Source of the DNA: Litsea cubeba
Lineage: Eukaryota; Streptophyta; Magnoliopsida; Laurales; Lauraceae
Assembly: GCA_012931725.1 (NCBI GenBank)
Contig: CM022948.1
Coordinates: 12,421,300-12,485,299 of the forward strand
Length of the DNA stretch: 64,000 nucleotides
Direction of reading: 5' to 3'
Every line of letters starts with the position of its first letter. Within the stretch, counting starts at the first letter, position 1. The notes beneath the pieces are model-generated. The model was not told the DNA's origin, did not search any database, and saw only the letters and a list, made by a program, of their open reading frames with translations. This document shows positions 35,876 through 47,416 of the stretch, in pieces. Position numbers and translations under genes: made by a program.

Positions 35876-36712
35876 GGAGAGCTCTCCAAGAAGAAAGAAC
35901 ATCAGAAACATCAGAGAAAAAAGCATAAACACACAGACAGAAATCCAGAGAAAGGAAAAAGAGAGAAAACTCTGCGGAAGTTCTACACCGGCCACCGCAA
36001 CAAGGTGACAAAAGTCCCTTGGGGGGTACCCCCCCAAGGTCCTTGCCTTCTCCTCCTGCCTCCAATGGCTTAGATGTGGCTTTTCAGCCCGTCTACTCGG
36101 CTTTTTATTGGATATAGGACCTCCTTTTGGTCTTTGTCTTCTAAAAACCTGAGGTTATAGCCAAGCCAAGCGAATCAATAGCATCCTCTGTTCTCATCTG
36201 CATGGATGATGGCGAAGCCCACATATGGCTTGCGACCGTCAATCTAAACGGGTCCCCCACAATCTCCTGAGAAGTTAGATCCTCCTTTTCTTGCTTTTCA
36301 TTGTAGTTTGTATTTTTTCAAAAGAGACAAAAAGATCACAACTCTTGTCTTTCATTATTGATAAGGATTGTAAATCGGCTATAAACGCCAAAATCGGCTA
36401 TAAACGCCAAAATCGGCTATAAATGCCACAAAAATCGCCTTTCACGGCAAATCAAGAAAATGTCTCTTTTCTTAAATATATGTGCAATGGAAAACTTGAA
36501 AGAAGTTGATTTCCTTTTTACTTGCGAAGGTTGATCTCCGGATCACCACTTGCAATTCCAAGTAAAAATAGAAAATCTGGCACACCCACAAAAAAAGAAA
36601 TGTTGATGCACGCCCCATTGCCCCCCGGTTACGAAAGGGTCGGAACCAAACGGACTCCCACGTCCGCCGACCTCGGTAGGAACTCGGGCATTCGGAGCGC
36701 GGTCCATCAAGC

Positions 36713-36733
36713 TGGCTCCACCCGGTGGGACTT
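36713..36733 (+). other. Tat primer-binding site (tRNA not assigned)
   Basis: TGGCTCCACCCGGTGGGACTT begins three bases after the LTR end, with the expected TGG start. It partly resembles the tRNA-Lys-type primer sites of some Tat elements, but the match is imperfect and I do not name the tRNA. Confidence 0.6.
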
Positions 36734-38361
36734 GTTTATTTGAGAACACGATGCTAGAAATGAAATATTTGCATATCATATATTTTGCTCTATGCTTATA
36801 TTTCTTTTCTCGATTCCTTGGCTACTTTATAATTGGTGGCCTATGTCGAATTCCGCATCTAAAAAAAAATGAGATGAGATTTTTTTTTTGGAAATTTCTA
36901 ATTCTTTGAATTTATTTCCACTCTTTCTCTTTTCAAAAAAAAAAAAAAAAAAAAAAATCAGATTTTTCATTTGGATTCAAAATTGAGAAACTTTGATCCT
37001 CTCCCTTCTGGGCACTGGCGCTCACGGAAATTGTTGAGACCGTGTTCGGATCGGGGGTTGGGCCATTGTTTCTCTTCGATGAGTTCATTAAAGATCTAAA
37101 AAATATATATATATATATATAAAAAATTTAGATTTCTCAATTTGGATTCAAAATTGAGAAACCTTGATCCGTTCCTATCGTTCATCGCGCTTGCAGAAAT
37201 GTTGAGCCTGTTCGACTAAGGTTTTGGGCCATTGTTTCTCTTCGATGAGTTCATAAAAAAAAATATAATAAAAAAAAAAAAAAAGGACATAGACCACTAA
37301 GGTTAAACCAACTGTGTTCTTTGATCATGGTTGATTCAAAGAAAAGCCTTGTCCAGAGTGTGGAGACAGCTTGACTGTTCTAGGCAAGGGTCCTCCAAAC
37401 GGGTTCATTAAGTAATCCTACCCTTACCTGGGGGCAATTCTATCAATCAAGATTTCATAAGACCGAGTTAGGAGGCCTATGTGTACTCTCTCGTCTTTGA
37501 AACAAAAAAATAATAATAATTTAAAAAAAAAATAAAAATTTTAAAATAAAAAATAAAAAATAAATTTTTTTTTTAAAAAAAATCTTAAAAATAAAATAAA
37601 AAAAAATTTAAAATAAAAAAAAAAGATTTAAAAAAAAAAAATTCTTCAAAAAAATCTTCAAAAATCTCAAAAAAAAAAAAAAAAACTTCCGTCATTTTGG
37701 GTTTAGTTTGGAGAAATCTTGGTCTTCTCCTTTCTGAGCACTGGCGCTCACGGAAATCGTTGAGACCGTGTTTAGATTGGAATGCCTTTTGCTCTCTTTG
37801 ATGAACCCGATATTGACTTTTCAAAAAAAAAAACTCGTCATTTTTAGATTCAGATTCGAGAAATTATGGTTCATTTCTTTCTGAACACTGGCGCTCACGG
37901 AAATCGTTGAGACCGTGTTCAGATTGGAATACCATCTGCTCTCTTTGATGAATCCAATCTTGACCTTTCAAAATAGAGAATCTCATCTCATAGATGCGGT
38001 CTCAAAACATTTGTGTCTAGCGGTACTAGTACGCCCTTTCAGGGTCTACTGTATTGCGACCGGCACATCTGTAACTCCAACTTTATATTCTTCTTACCTC
38101 GAGCAAGCTCTGCTTCTCGATAAGTCGAATTTAAGTTCACAATTGCTTCTAGCAGTCACTGGGATGCCCATTCCGGGCTTACCATACCTGCGATCAGAAC
38201 AATTGTACCCTCTATGGCATTTTGCCTTCCTCATATTGCTTGGGTCATCTACCTCGAGCAATTTGAAAAGACGAAACTATAGAACTTCCCATTTATGATC
38301 ATTATATTCTTGTGATTACTAATGGATGTGGTGTTGTTTTAGAAATTTTCGAAAACTAACA
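36734..38361 (+). other. Tat untranslated leader with repeats
   Basis: This is about 1.6 kb of mostly A/T-rich low-complexity DNA, especially 37500-37690. It contains a dispersed repeat in four copies near 36958-37080, 37128-37255, 37690-37805 and 37845-37955. The core of the better copies is CACTGGCGCTCACGGAAAT followed by GTTGAGACCGTGTT. Each copy is preceded by a TTTGGATTC-like block and followed by CTCTTTGATGA. No gene is evident. Confidence 0.75.
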
Positions 38362-41246
38362 ATGGCAGCTTCACTAACCATTACTTTCGATGAAAACAAG
38401 CACCAACTCATGCTTCAACAGAAGCAAACCACACGCACCTACAAGTGCCCAATCAGCTGCCGAAGTGTCAACTCCCTCGGCAACTCTCTGAACTCCGGGT
38501 CGACCTCGACTCCCCGGACTATCGTCTTTGGGACGCTGGGACCATTCCCACTTCCTGAGGAACAAACTGCTCCCTCCAAGAAGCAGAAACTCGCCTCTCA
38601 ACGTGTCACTACCGTGACACCAAAGGCGAGCACCAGAAGGCCTGGAGCCCGTGGCAGCCCCACGAAGCCTCAACCTGCAAACAACCAGGTCTACCCCAAG
38701 ACTTGGTCCCCAAGACCTTCACCAAAACAGAGAAGGTCCCAGACATCCACTAAGCCAGCATTCCTGGCCCCACTCAAGGAGAACCAGTTCTATCCTCTTG
38801 CCTACATGAAAGAGGAGAGACCCATCTCCAACCTGACTTCCAAGTCATTCCAGCATGAGCCGGCTTGTTCCTACAAGCCCAAAATCAAGTCATGCATCAC
38901 AAGGCCTCCACAAGCACCTGTTAAGGCCTACAAACCTGCAGTTCGACCCTTCATCTCTACAGGGGCCGAACTTCAAAAATTCAAAGCTTCGCTGCAACTG
39001 GCGAAGGACAGGGTTCGCATCCTGTCCTTGCCCAGCTACAAAGAAGACAGGCTCGGCTGCTGCGCGAGGGAGCACATCCTTCATCGTCAAAGCCCAGTCA
39101 GAGGTGACTGAAGCTCAAATTGCTCATCGTATATGCCGCCGCGCGTCGTACCGACAAAAGAGACTAGAGAAGCAAAGGACCCAGCCTCCCACACTTCAAG
39201 TCTCTCCCAAATGGGTCGAAAAAGAAAGACCCAACCAAGTTGCTGCCGTCCATATGGTTGGAAAAACCAGAAGGCGCCAAAAATCAGCAACAAAAATCCA
39301 TGTCCGACGTCCGATGACCCGCAGCGTCTCCAGGACAAGAAGACATTCAGAAGAATCCCCTGCTCCTTCAAGCAAAGGACAGCAGAGTGATCCTTCCTCA
39401 AGCTCCTCTTCAAAAAGAATGAGCCCCAGCTCAGTTACCAGGACAGTTTCTTCGTTCGAATCACGAAGGATGAACGTCTTGGCTACAAATTCTGAGCCAC
39501 CACCCCGCAATCCACCTCCAGAAGATGCGATCACCCGCATCCAGCAGTTGGAACAGGGCCAGCAGAGGATTGAAACTCTGATGGAAAACCTTCTCGTCGC
39601 CTTCCAAAATCAGGCGAACAATGAACCTCCTCCGAATCATCAAGACGACGAGGTAAATAGAGAAGAAAATGAGTCACGCGCCCTTACCAAAAAGGACGTA
39701 GACGGTATCCTCGCCAAAGCAAAAGAAAAGGATATACTCAAGGAGCATGGGATCAAGCCACCATATCCCTTATGGATGGACTCGGTCCCGTTCCCCACCA
39801 AATTCAAGCATCCTACTCTCCAAACATATACGGGGAAAGGATCAGCCAGACAGCACGTCATCCACTTCAAGATCCTGACGGGAGCTATCGCGGATCAAGA
39901 TGCACTCAAGATCCGCCTCTTTGCAAGTACCCTTAAAAGGTACGGCCTTCGATTGGTACTCCACTCTGCCGGAGGACTCAATCCAAAACTGGGCCATGTT
40001 AGAGACACGCTTCCTGACTCACTTCAAAGGTGAAGATCATCCCGCTACTATGGCTCAGCTGTGCAGCCTAAAACAGGGGGAGAATGAATCAACATATGAC
40101 TTCATTCACAAGTGGAAAGCAATGGCATACAAATGCTCTGATGTATTGCCACAAGCGTCGCTAGTCGACATCTGCCGAAACAACATGAGATCCAGAATCC
40201 GCTCCATGATCATCGGCAATAAATCAAAAAACCTGGGAGAACTCCTAGAAGCTTCCATGGAAGCTGAAACGGTGATTAAAGACCTCAACAGTCAGAAATC
40301 ATCAAGAAAAGAGCCAACCGCCATTACGACCTCAAAACCAAAGAAGAAAGAGGTCCTCAATGTGCAGACCAAGTCAGCTCCTCAGCCACCAAAGAAAGCT
40401 GAAAACAAAGCTGCTGGTAAGAGACCTGAACTCTCTGATGCCTTCAAAGAACGAGTAGAGAAGAAATACCCGTTTGATGAAGATGTTGATGAAATTTTCG
40501 GGGCTCTTGTGACAAACGGCAAGCTCACCTTGCCTGAACCAAAAAGACTGGGTGATGTTGGCAAAACCAACGATCCTCGGTACTGTCCATACCACCAGAT
40601 GATCTCGCATCCTCTCAATCAATGCTTCGTTGTGAGAGAGAAAATAAATGAGATGTGGAAAAACGGAGTCATCACCTTTGACAAAAACTATGGGTCTGCC
40701 TCCGTCAACATGGTGACATGTGGACAAACATCAAGATCACCAAAGAAGAAGATCACTACTTCCTTCAAGGTGATAAACTCAATCAAAGCATCCGAGGAAC
40801 TGGTTCCTTACCCGACACCAGACGGACAACCGATATGGGTACATCCCGATCTCCTGGAAGATGAAAATTGGGAGGTCGTGAAAACAAAGCCTACAGCTCA
40901 ACAGCGAAGGCAGGCTAGGAAACTTCTCCTCAAGCTCAAACGGCAAGAGAAGACCCAGCCAAAACTAGAGGTCAAAGAAAAGGCAGAGGCTTCCTCTACC
41001 GCTTCACTGGAGGTAACAAAAACATCCCTTCCAGAGACTTCAAAGGCGGTAAGGAAATTCACTCTCAGTGATTTCATGCCACCTCAATTCAAAGAAGCCA
41101 TGCAGGAGGCATCATACTCTTGCAATTCGGTAGTTGGATTCTCCATTGATGGATACGAGTCCAGCGACACCGATAATGGATTCGAATCCAACTACACAGA
41201 TGAGTGGGAAGAGTCCCTTGAAACAGGAGAATATCTCTCCGATTAA
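38362..41246 (+). pseudogene. Tat gag (broken by two frame changes)
   Basis: The ATG at 38362 sits in a good plant context (AACAATGGC). The N-terminal part, to about 39060, is basic, proline-rich and not recognised. The frame moves by one near 39060-39110. It continues through an Arg/Ser-rich stretch and a coiled coil (ITRIQQLEQGQQRIETLMEN) into the conserved Gag core (FPTKFKHPTLQTYTG, IRLFASTLK). At the AAAA run 39935-39938 the frame changes again, and the core continues with GTAFDWYSTLP and QGENESTYDFIHKWKAMAYK. A degenerate zinc knuckle (CPYHQMISHPLNQC) is near 40585. The frame stops at TAA 41244-41246. One extra base at each shift would explain the breaks. Confidence 0.9.
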
Positions 41247-42965
41247 GAATGGGTTCCTGAGTCTCATCTTTTGCCAGTAATCTGGTATAACCCCCTACAG
41301 CCACAAGGATCCTGGTCTGATGATGAAGAAGACCAAGAAGCTGTACAAGAAAATGCTGCTGACCCAGCACCTCTCATTACTCCAGTGGGAATCAACAATG
41401 TTGAGCCACAAAGAGATGATGAAGAAGAAGATCCGGCTCTCATACCTGATCTTGAAGGATATGCAAGGATCTTGCAGCGACTCGCTCTAGAACAAGAGCA
41501 AGAATGCGTCAACGAGCCTCCTCGTAATCCAGAGCCTGAAGTCCCTGAAGACCACCAGGTACATCCTCCCTTAACTCCTGAAAATGGAGAAAATTGCTGG
41601 ATAGACGACCCTCTCACATCCGAGGATGAGTCTGACTCCGATCAGGCAACGTCTCCCGTCAGAGCTTCCTGTAATGTGATAATTCGGGATTATAGCTCTT
41701 CCGAAGCATCGTCTGATGAGAGCACTTACACTCCGGCGACGCCTAGCAATATATCTTCTGGAGCCACCTCGTCTCACGTGACTTTCACTGAGATGACACC
41801 CTCTCAGGTTTCTTCTCCTGAGACTGTGACTTCAAAGTTCACACCCTTCCTGACTGAAGAATTCCCAGCCATTGATGCTTGGGACGATGAATTAGTCAAC
41901 GAAGAAGAAAGATTGCAGGATGCTGTTCAGGACTTGTTCCCGGAAAATGCTCCATGCAACACGATCACTGAGGATGGCAACTCTGCTGCTGATTCATCCT
42001 CAGCAAATGAAAAACGACAGCCTCTTGATCCTGAAGACAATCTTCCAAACGAAGACCCTTCTCAAGAAGCTCTCGAAGTTGGTAGAGGCACCCGCTCTGG
42101 CCGGGACTACCACAAAAATTACAACCAATCTTCCTTTACATATGTAAATCCTTCGGGAAAAGATGTTGTAAGTGCCCCTAGTGGCAACAATGATGAACAT
42201 GCAGGCCCTAAGGAGGCTTTCAAGTATGACTTGATTGAACACTTCAAGCACATACCTGCACGTCTACACATCCTAGATTTGTTGCGAATGTCTCCGCACA
42301 CTCGTGATAATCTCATTTCGGAATTACAAAAGCTGAATGAGGATGTCGACAAACATGCCCCGCAAGTCCTCCAAATTGAAATGGATTACCGGGTCAAAAA
42401 CTCAGAAGCCTCCTCAAAGGGAGAAAAGAAGAAAACTGAGGGATCATGCATTGAATGCCTCTCGGTTAAAAAAGCAGCCAGTGCAACCATCGCCTTCACA
42501 AAGGATGACCTCCTACTTGGCGAAACCAGGCATAACCGACCCCTGTACTTCACAGGGTATATCAAGGAAATGCCTATGCATAGAGTTCAGATCGACCCAG
42601 GTTCTGCACTCAACCTCATCTCCACATCGGCTCTTGAAGAGTTGGGCATCCCACCCAGCAAACTGAGCCACACATCTGTATCTATCTTTGGATACGATGG
42701 GAGTACTCAAAGGCCTATCGGTAAAATCAGGTTCAAGTTGCAGATCGGTGATCTTATCTCTGAGGTCACAGTGTATGCAATAAAGACCCCTTCATGCTAC
42801 AACATCCTTCTCGGACGCCCTTGGATCCACGAGAATGGTGTTGTCCCTTCAACTCTACATCAATGCATCAAGTTTGTTGGCGACGACGGCATGATACATC
42901 GAGTCTTTGCGGACAGAAAACCCTTCAAAGGTAAAGAAATCCACTTCGCAGACTCACAGATGTAG
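41247..42965 (+). pseudogene. Tat acidic spacer and aspartic protease
   Basis: This lies in the same frame as the end of gag, separated only by the TAA at 41244. A long acidic, Ser/Thr/Pro-rich spacer leads to an aspartic protease near residue 440. The active-site region reads IDPGSALNLIS, with the aspartate codon at 42594; family members usually have D-S/T-G, so the proline after D is a family-type variant or a change. The second conserved block is YNILLGRPWIH. It ends at TAG 42963-42965. The in-frame stop between gag and protease could be read through, or could be a simple nonsense mutation. Confidence 0.85.
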
Positions 42966-43786
42966 GAAGGTGAAAAAGAAGAAGAGGAGAAGCATACAAC
43001 ATCCTTTGCCGAAAATCTCCAGAAAGATAAAGGCAAAGCTCCTCAACAATCACCGGAAGAAAATAAACCATCCGGTAAATCTGAAGAGAGCGTTCAAACT
43101 CCCTTCATCATCTCCCTCAAATCTTCAAAGCCTTTGGTCATCACAACTAAAGTGAAGAAGGCAAAACAAAAGCCTGGGGGCAAATTTGTTGTCTCTTTCG
43201 TGTCTATCATGCAAGACACGGACTCGGATTCAGAGCCAGAAGACGACACATCGTCAAGCCAAGCTGACACTCAGCAAGTTCAGCCTGCTCTTACTCCAAT
43301 GGAGACAACTTCTGACATAGAAGATCCTACATCAGCTTCCTTCGTTGTTCCAGCAACTTCAACAAAGGAAAAGCCGATCTTCTTCCATAGATTGGATGCT
43401 TCTTCATCAAACTCCATGCTTGAACCTTTCCAAAATAAAGGTACGCCTCAACTATCCTTATACAGTTCTGTGGCACAAGCTATTATGAAGAAAATGGGCT
43501 ATGACGCTCAAAACCCAGTCGGTTTGGGAGAAGGACGCGGTATTCTCACGCCATTGGGGCCCGTCTTGACCAAAAGCTAGCTGGAAGATTGGAGACTCTA
43601 CGGCTATGTAGAAAAGTCTTCACACGGGTTAGGGTATGATCCTGACACTCCCTTGAGACAGTTGACACAAAGGCTTAAAAGTCAATATACTGACCAAGCC
43701 TCAACATCTCAAGTCCATGAAGACATCGATCTCCCTAGATATCTCTTTGATGAGTCACCTGACAAAGATCCAGGAAGCTCATCCAA
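42966..43786 (+). pseudogene. Tat region between protease and reverse transcriptase, G-patch-like
   Basis: The same frame as protease continues after the TAG at 42963 through an acidic stretch. It then reaches SVAQAIMKKMGYD, followed by GLGEGRGILTPLGPVL (about 43465-43570). The MKKMGY...GLGEGRG pattern is that of a G-patch, a glycine-rich nucleic-acid-binding motif also known beside retroviral proteases. A further TAG is at 43578-43580. The frame then moves by one near 43787 into pol. In some Tat relatives the protease-to-RT boundary is an intron; no intron can be fixed here from sequence alone. Confidence 0.7.
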
Positions 43787-46700
43787 TTGGCACGATTTCT
43801 CCAAAATGAAGAGGAGTTGTCCGATGGCACAGACGTGTGGACTTCTGACCCAGAAGAACCCTCATCTCCAAAAGAAGTAGCCTACTTCGACTCGGTTTCA
43901 ACAGGCGATTGGGATCATCTCATAGCAAGCCTTGGGAAAATTACCGATCAAGAAGACCCGTGGAAAGGAACAAAACCTTGGTCTGGAAATGCCCTTGAAA
44001 CCCCAAAAGGTTTCGTTGAGCTGGAAGCCTCCGAAAATATTATGGAGGAACCACCTTCGAACCTTCCAACAGAAGATCCTGTTCAAAAGATAGACTTGGG
44101 AACACCAGATAACCCACGTCCTGTATTCATAAGCAAGAATATAAAGGATGATGAGTTACCCGAGTATATCGCCTTTCTTCGTGAGTTCGTTGATTGCTTT
44201 GCATGGTCTTACGCTGAAATGCCAGGCTTAGACCCCAAAATAGCAGTTCACAAACTCAATCTTCAAGAAGACATCAAGCCTGTCAAGCAAGGCCAAAGAA
44301 GATTCCGTCCAGATGTGATGGATAAAATTGAACAAGAAGTTCAAAAACTCAAAAGCGTCGGCTTCATCCGTGAGGAACAACATCCTGAATGGTTGGCCAA
44401 CATTGTCCCCGTGACAAAGAAAAATGGGCAGATCAGGGTCTGTATTGATTATAGAGACCTGAATGGCGCATGCCCAAAAGATGAATTTCCGCTCCCCATA
44501 CCAGAGGTAATGATTGATAATACCTGTGGATTCGCGCGAATGACATTCATGGATGGTTTCTCTGGCTACAATCAGATAAAGATGCATCCTGAGGATGAAA
44601 AACATACATCCTTTCGAACCCCATTTGGCGTGTATTGTTACACTGTCATGCCATTTGGTCTGAAAAATGCCGGTGCCACATATCAGAGGGCTATGATGAA
44701 AATATTCCAAGATATGCAGCACAAGACAGTTGAATGTTACGTTGATGACCTCGCCGTCAAAAGCAAAAGAAAAGAAGATCATCTCGAAAACCTTCGAGAA
44801 GTCTTCCTCCGGCTTCGCAAACACAAACTGCGAATGAATCCATTGAAATGCTTCTTCGGCGTCTCGTCGGGTAAGTTCCTCGGATTCTTAGTTCGGAAAG
44901 CTGGAATAGAGCTTGACCCCATAAAAGTCAAAGCCATTCTAGAAATGCCCTCTCCAAGAACCTTGAGAGAACTCAAAGGGCTTCAAGGGAGATTGGCCTA
45001 CATCAGACGGTTCATCTCCAATCTTTCGGGGAAATGCCGTCCATTCTCCCGGTTGATGAAAAAAGGTGTAAACTTTGTCTGGGATGCTGACTGTGAAACT
45101 GCTTTCCAAGACATCAAGTCATACCTGACAAAACCTCCAGTGTTAGCTGCTCCCACCACTGGAAAACCATTCATCTTGTACACAAGAGCCCTTGATCACT
45201 CTCTGGGAGTTCTGCTTGCGCAAGAAAATGATCAAAGAAAAGAAGCTGCTCTATATTACCTCAGCCGCATGCTAGTAGGTGCAGAGCATCGCTACTCTCC
45301 AGTCGAAAAAGAATGCCTTGCAGTGATGTTCGCCGTACAAAAGCTGCGTCACTACTTGCTTTCCAACACAGTCTACCTGGTCTCGAGGGTCAACCTCTTG
45401 AAGGTCCTTGTCACAAAGGCAGGTTCTCTCAATGCTCGACTGGCAAAATGGTCCATCCTTCTGTCACAATTTGATATTAGGTATGCACCACAAAAAGCAA
45501 TCAAAGGGCAAGCTCTAGCGGACTTCCTCGCAGAGCATCCATTGCCTAAAGATTCTCCACTCAGAGATGATCTCCCAGACGAACCAGTCTACAATGTGGA
45601 GACTTTCTCACAAAGTGCCTCCTGGGACATGTACTTTGACAGTGCAACCAGGACAAATGAAAAAAGACAGCTGATCTCGGGAGTTGGCATCCTCTTTGTT
45701 AGCCCCGACAAATACATGATTCCACACACTTTCTCGCTACTGGAACCATGCACAAACAATGCAGCTGAATATCAAGCTCTGATCTTAGGATTGGAACTCG
45801 CCATCGAATCCGGTATCACCATGCTGGAAGTCTTTGGAGACTCTCAACTGATCGTCAACCAGATGAATCAGAAATTTGAAGTCAGGAAGCCAGATTTGTT
45901 GCCCTACTACAATAAGGCACAATCACTTCTGCAAAAGTTTGACATCTGTCACATCACCCACATTCGTAGAGGTGAAAACGTACGTGCGGATGCCCTAGCC
46001 GGACTTGCCGCATCCATGGCAATCCAGGAAGGGGAAAGCATGCAAATCACAGTGTGCGAAAGAAGAATCCTTCCTCCTCTTAACACACACCAAGCAGTTG
46101 CTGAATGCCACCAAGTGGTCGGAAGTCGGATTTCAATCCTTCAAACTTCAATTGGCGACTGGAGGGATCCGTTCATTGATTACATTATGTTCGGAATCCT
46201 ACCTGAAGATCCAAAAGAACGGGTAAGCATCCAAAGGCGAACCCCAAGCTTTCATTTGGATATTCCTTCAAAAATCCTTTACAGGAAATCCTTCAACGGA
46301 GTACTTCTACGCTGCTTGTCACGACAAGAGGCTGAAGAAACACTCAAAGAAGTTCATGCTGGTCTTTGCGGAGCTCATCAGGCTGGACCTAAGCTCTATG
46401 ATCAGATAAAAAGATTAGGATATTACTGGCCTACCATGGTAGCTGACGCAATGCAATTTGCTAAGCGCTGCCAACAATGCCAAGTTCATGGAGATTACAT
46501 TCACATGCCTCCAGAATGGCAGCATCCTACAGCGATCTCATGGCCTTTCGAAGCCTGGGGTATGGACATCATAGGTCCTATTTCTCCCCCTTCAAGCAAA
46601 GGTCATCGCTTCATCTTCGCCGCTACGGATTACTTCTCCAAGTGGTCAGAAGCATTTGCGTTTAATGAAATGAAGACCTCATCAGTCCTTCAGTTCCTAC

Positions 46701-47416
46701 GCACCAACATCATTTGTCGTTTCGGCATACCCAAAAGATTCATCCATGATAACGGACCACAATTCCGGGATCATCGATTCTACAGGTTCTGCGACAAATA
46801 CAAAATCCAAAGCTGTCCTTCGACTCCATACAATCCGGCAGCAAACGGGTTAGCAGAAGCTTTCAACAAGACACTCTGCAAAATCCTCAAAAAAATGGTC
46901 TCTAATCACAAAAGAGACTGGAGCGACAAAATGTCTGAAGCTTTGTGGGCCTATCGAACCACCGTTCGAGGACCAACCCATAGCACACCATTCTCCTTGG
47001 TCTATGGATGCGAAGCTGTCGTGCCCTTGGAAGTACAAATTCCTTCCTTGAGGGTATCCTTGCAAAATAACATGACTCAAGAAAGCAATGTCAAATTGCG
47101 GCTCCATGAGCTGGACAATCTCGATGAGAGGCGGCTCGAAGCTCAACAAAGCATTGAACTTTACCAAGCACGTATGGCAGGATCTTTCGATAAAAAGGTC
47201 AGGCAACGCGCCTACAAAAAGAATGACTTGGTTCTTGCGGTAAAAAGACCAATGGTCTTCGCTCACAAGTCCAAAGGCAAATTTGAGCCGAAATGGGAGG
47301 GACCCTACGTCATCGACAAAGTTTTCTCCAATGGCGCATACGCACTCCTAAACATGGAAGGTGACAGATGTATGCTGCCCATCAACGGCAAGTTCTTAAA
47401 GCGGTACTACCCTTGA
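43787..47416 (+). CDS. Tat pol: reverse transcriptase, two RNase H domains, integrase
   Basis: The open frame is 1209 residues and has no ATG at its start, so it needs a frameshift or splice. Reverse transcriptase spans about residues 195-390, with the catalytic YVDD at 318-321 (44738-44749). A first RNase H at about 460-590 has lost catalytic aspartates: the first motif reads LYTRALDHS, and the usual TD block reads VSRVNLL. A second, archaeal-type RNase H spans about 613-740 and keeps all four acidic residues (D618, E661, D685, D735). Integrase has an HHCC finger (H857 to C895-C898) and the triad D927, D988, E1024, with 35 residues between the last two. The C-terminus KGKFEPKWEGPYVI is typical of this class. 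No chromodomain is present. It stops at TGA 47414-47416. Confidence 0.95.
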   Translation: MARFLQNEEELSDGTDVWTSDPEEPSSPKEVAYFDSVSTGDWDHLIASLGKITDQEDPWKGTKPWSGNALETPKGFVELEASENIMEEPPSNLPTEDPVQKIDLGTPDNPRPVFISKNIKDDELPEYIAFLREFVDCFAWSYAEMPGLDPKIAVHKLNLQEDIKPVKQGQRRFRPDVMDKIEQEVQKLKSVGFIREEQHPEWLANIVPVTKKNGQIRVCIDYRDLNGACPKDEFPLPIPEVMIDNTCGFARMTFMDGFSGYNQIKMHPEDEKHTSFRTPFGVYCYTVMPFGLKNAGATYQRAMMKIFQDMQHKTVECYVDDLAVKSKRKEDHLENLREVFLRLRKHKLRMNPLKCFFGVSSGKFLGFLVRKAGIELDPIKVKAILEMPSPRTLRELKGLQGRLAYIRRFISNLSGKCRPFSRLMKKGVNFVWDADCETAFQDIKSYLTKPPVLAAPTTGKPFILYTRALDHSLGVLLAQENDQRKEAALYYLSRMLVGAEHRYSPVEKECLAVMFAVQKLRHYLLSNTVYLVSRVNLLKVLVTKAGSLNARLAKWSILLSQFDIRYAPQKAIKGQALADFLAEHPLPKDSPLRDDLPDEPVYNVETFSQSASWDMYFDSATRTNEKRQLISGVGILFVSPDKYMIPHTFSLLEPCTNNAAEYQALILGLELAIESGITMLEVFGDSQLIVNQMNQKFEVRKPDLLPYYNKAQSLLQKFDICHITHIRRGENVRADALAGLAASMAIQEGESMQITVCERRILPPLNTHQAVAECHQVVGSRISILQTSIGDWRDPFIDYIMFGILPEDPKERVSIQRRTPSFHLDIPSKILYRKSFNGVLLRCLSRQEAEETLKEVHAGLCGAHQAGPKLYDQIKRLGYYWPTMVADAMQFAKRCQQCQVHGDYIHMPPEWQHPTAISWPFEAWGMDIIGPISPPSSKGHRFIFAATDYFSKWSEAFAFNEMKTSSVLQFLRTNIICRFGIPKRFIHDNGPQFRDHRFYRFCDKYKIQSCPSTPYNPAANGLAEAFNKTLCKILKKMVSNHKRDWSDKMSEALWAYRTTVRGPTHSTPFSLVYGCEAVVPLEVQIPSLRVSLQNNMTQESNVKLRLHELDNLDERRLEAQQSIELYQARMAGSFDKKVRQRAYKKNDLVLAVKRPMVFAHKSKGKFEPKWEGPYVIDKVFSNGAYALLNMEGDRCMLPINGKFLKRYYP

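Larger units (their letters stand above)
34119..36709 (+). repeat. Tat element 5' LTR
   Basis: It matches the 3' LTR with scattered substitutions, suggesting low divergence. It retains a segment of about 300 bp (about 35137-35434) containing the GC hairpin that the 3' LTR has lost. The TATA box is at 35868, and three CGGCTATAAA units lie near 36371-36427. Confidence 0.95.

Noticed and set aside
38326..39111. Separate ORF1 gene upstream of gag, as in Ogre elements
   Set aside because: A single frame change would join it to the Gag frame, and there is no separate stop-and-restart with spacing. I treat it as the Gag N-terminus, though the alternative is possible.
44228..44824. Minus-strand 198-residue open frame within pol
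   Set aside because: It is a shadow of the reverse-transcriptase frame on the other strand.
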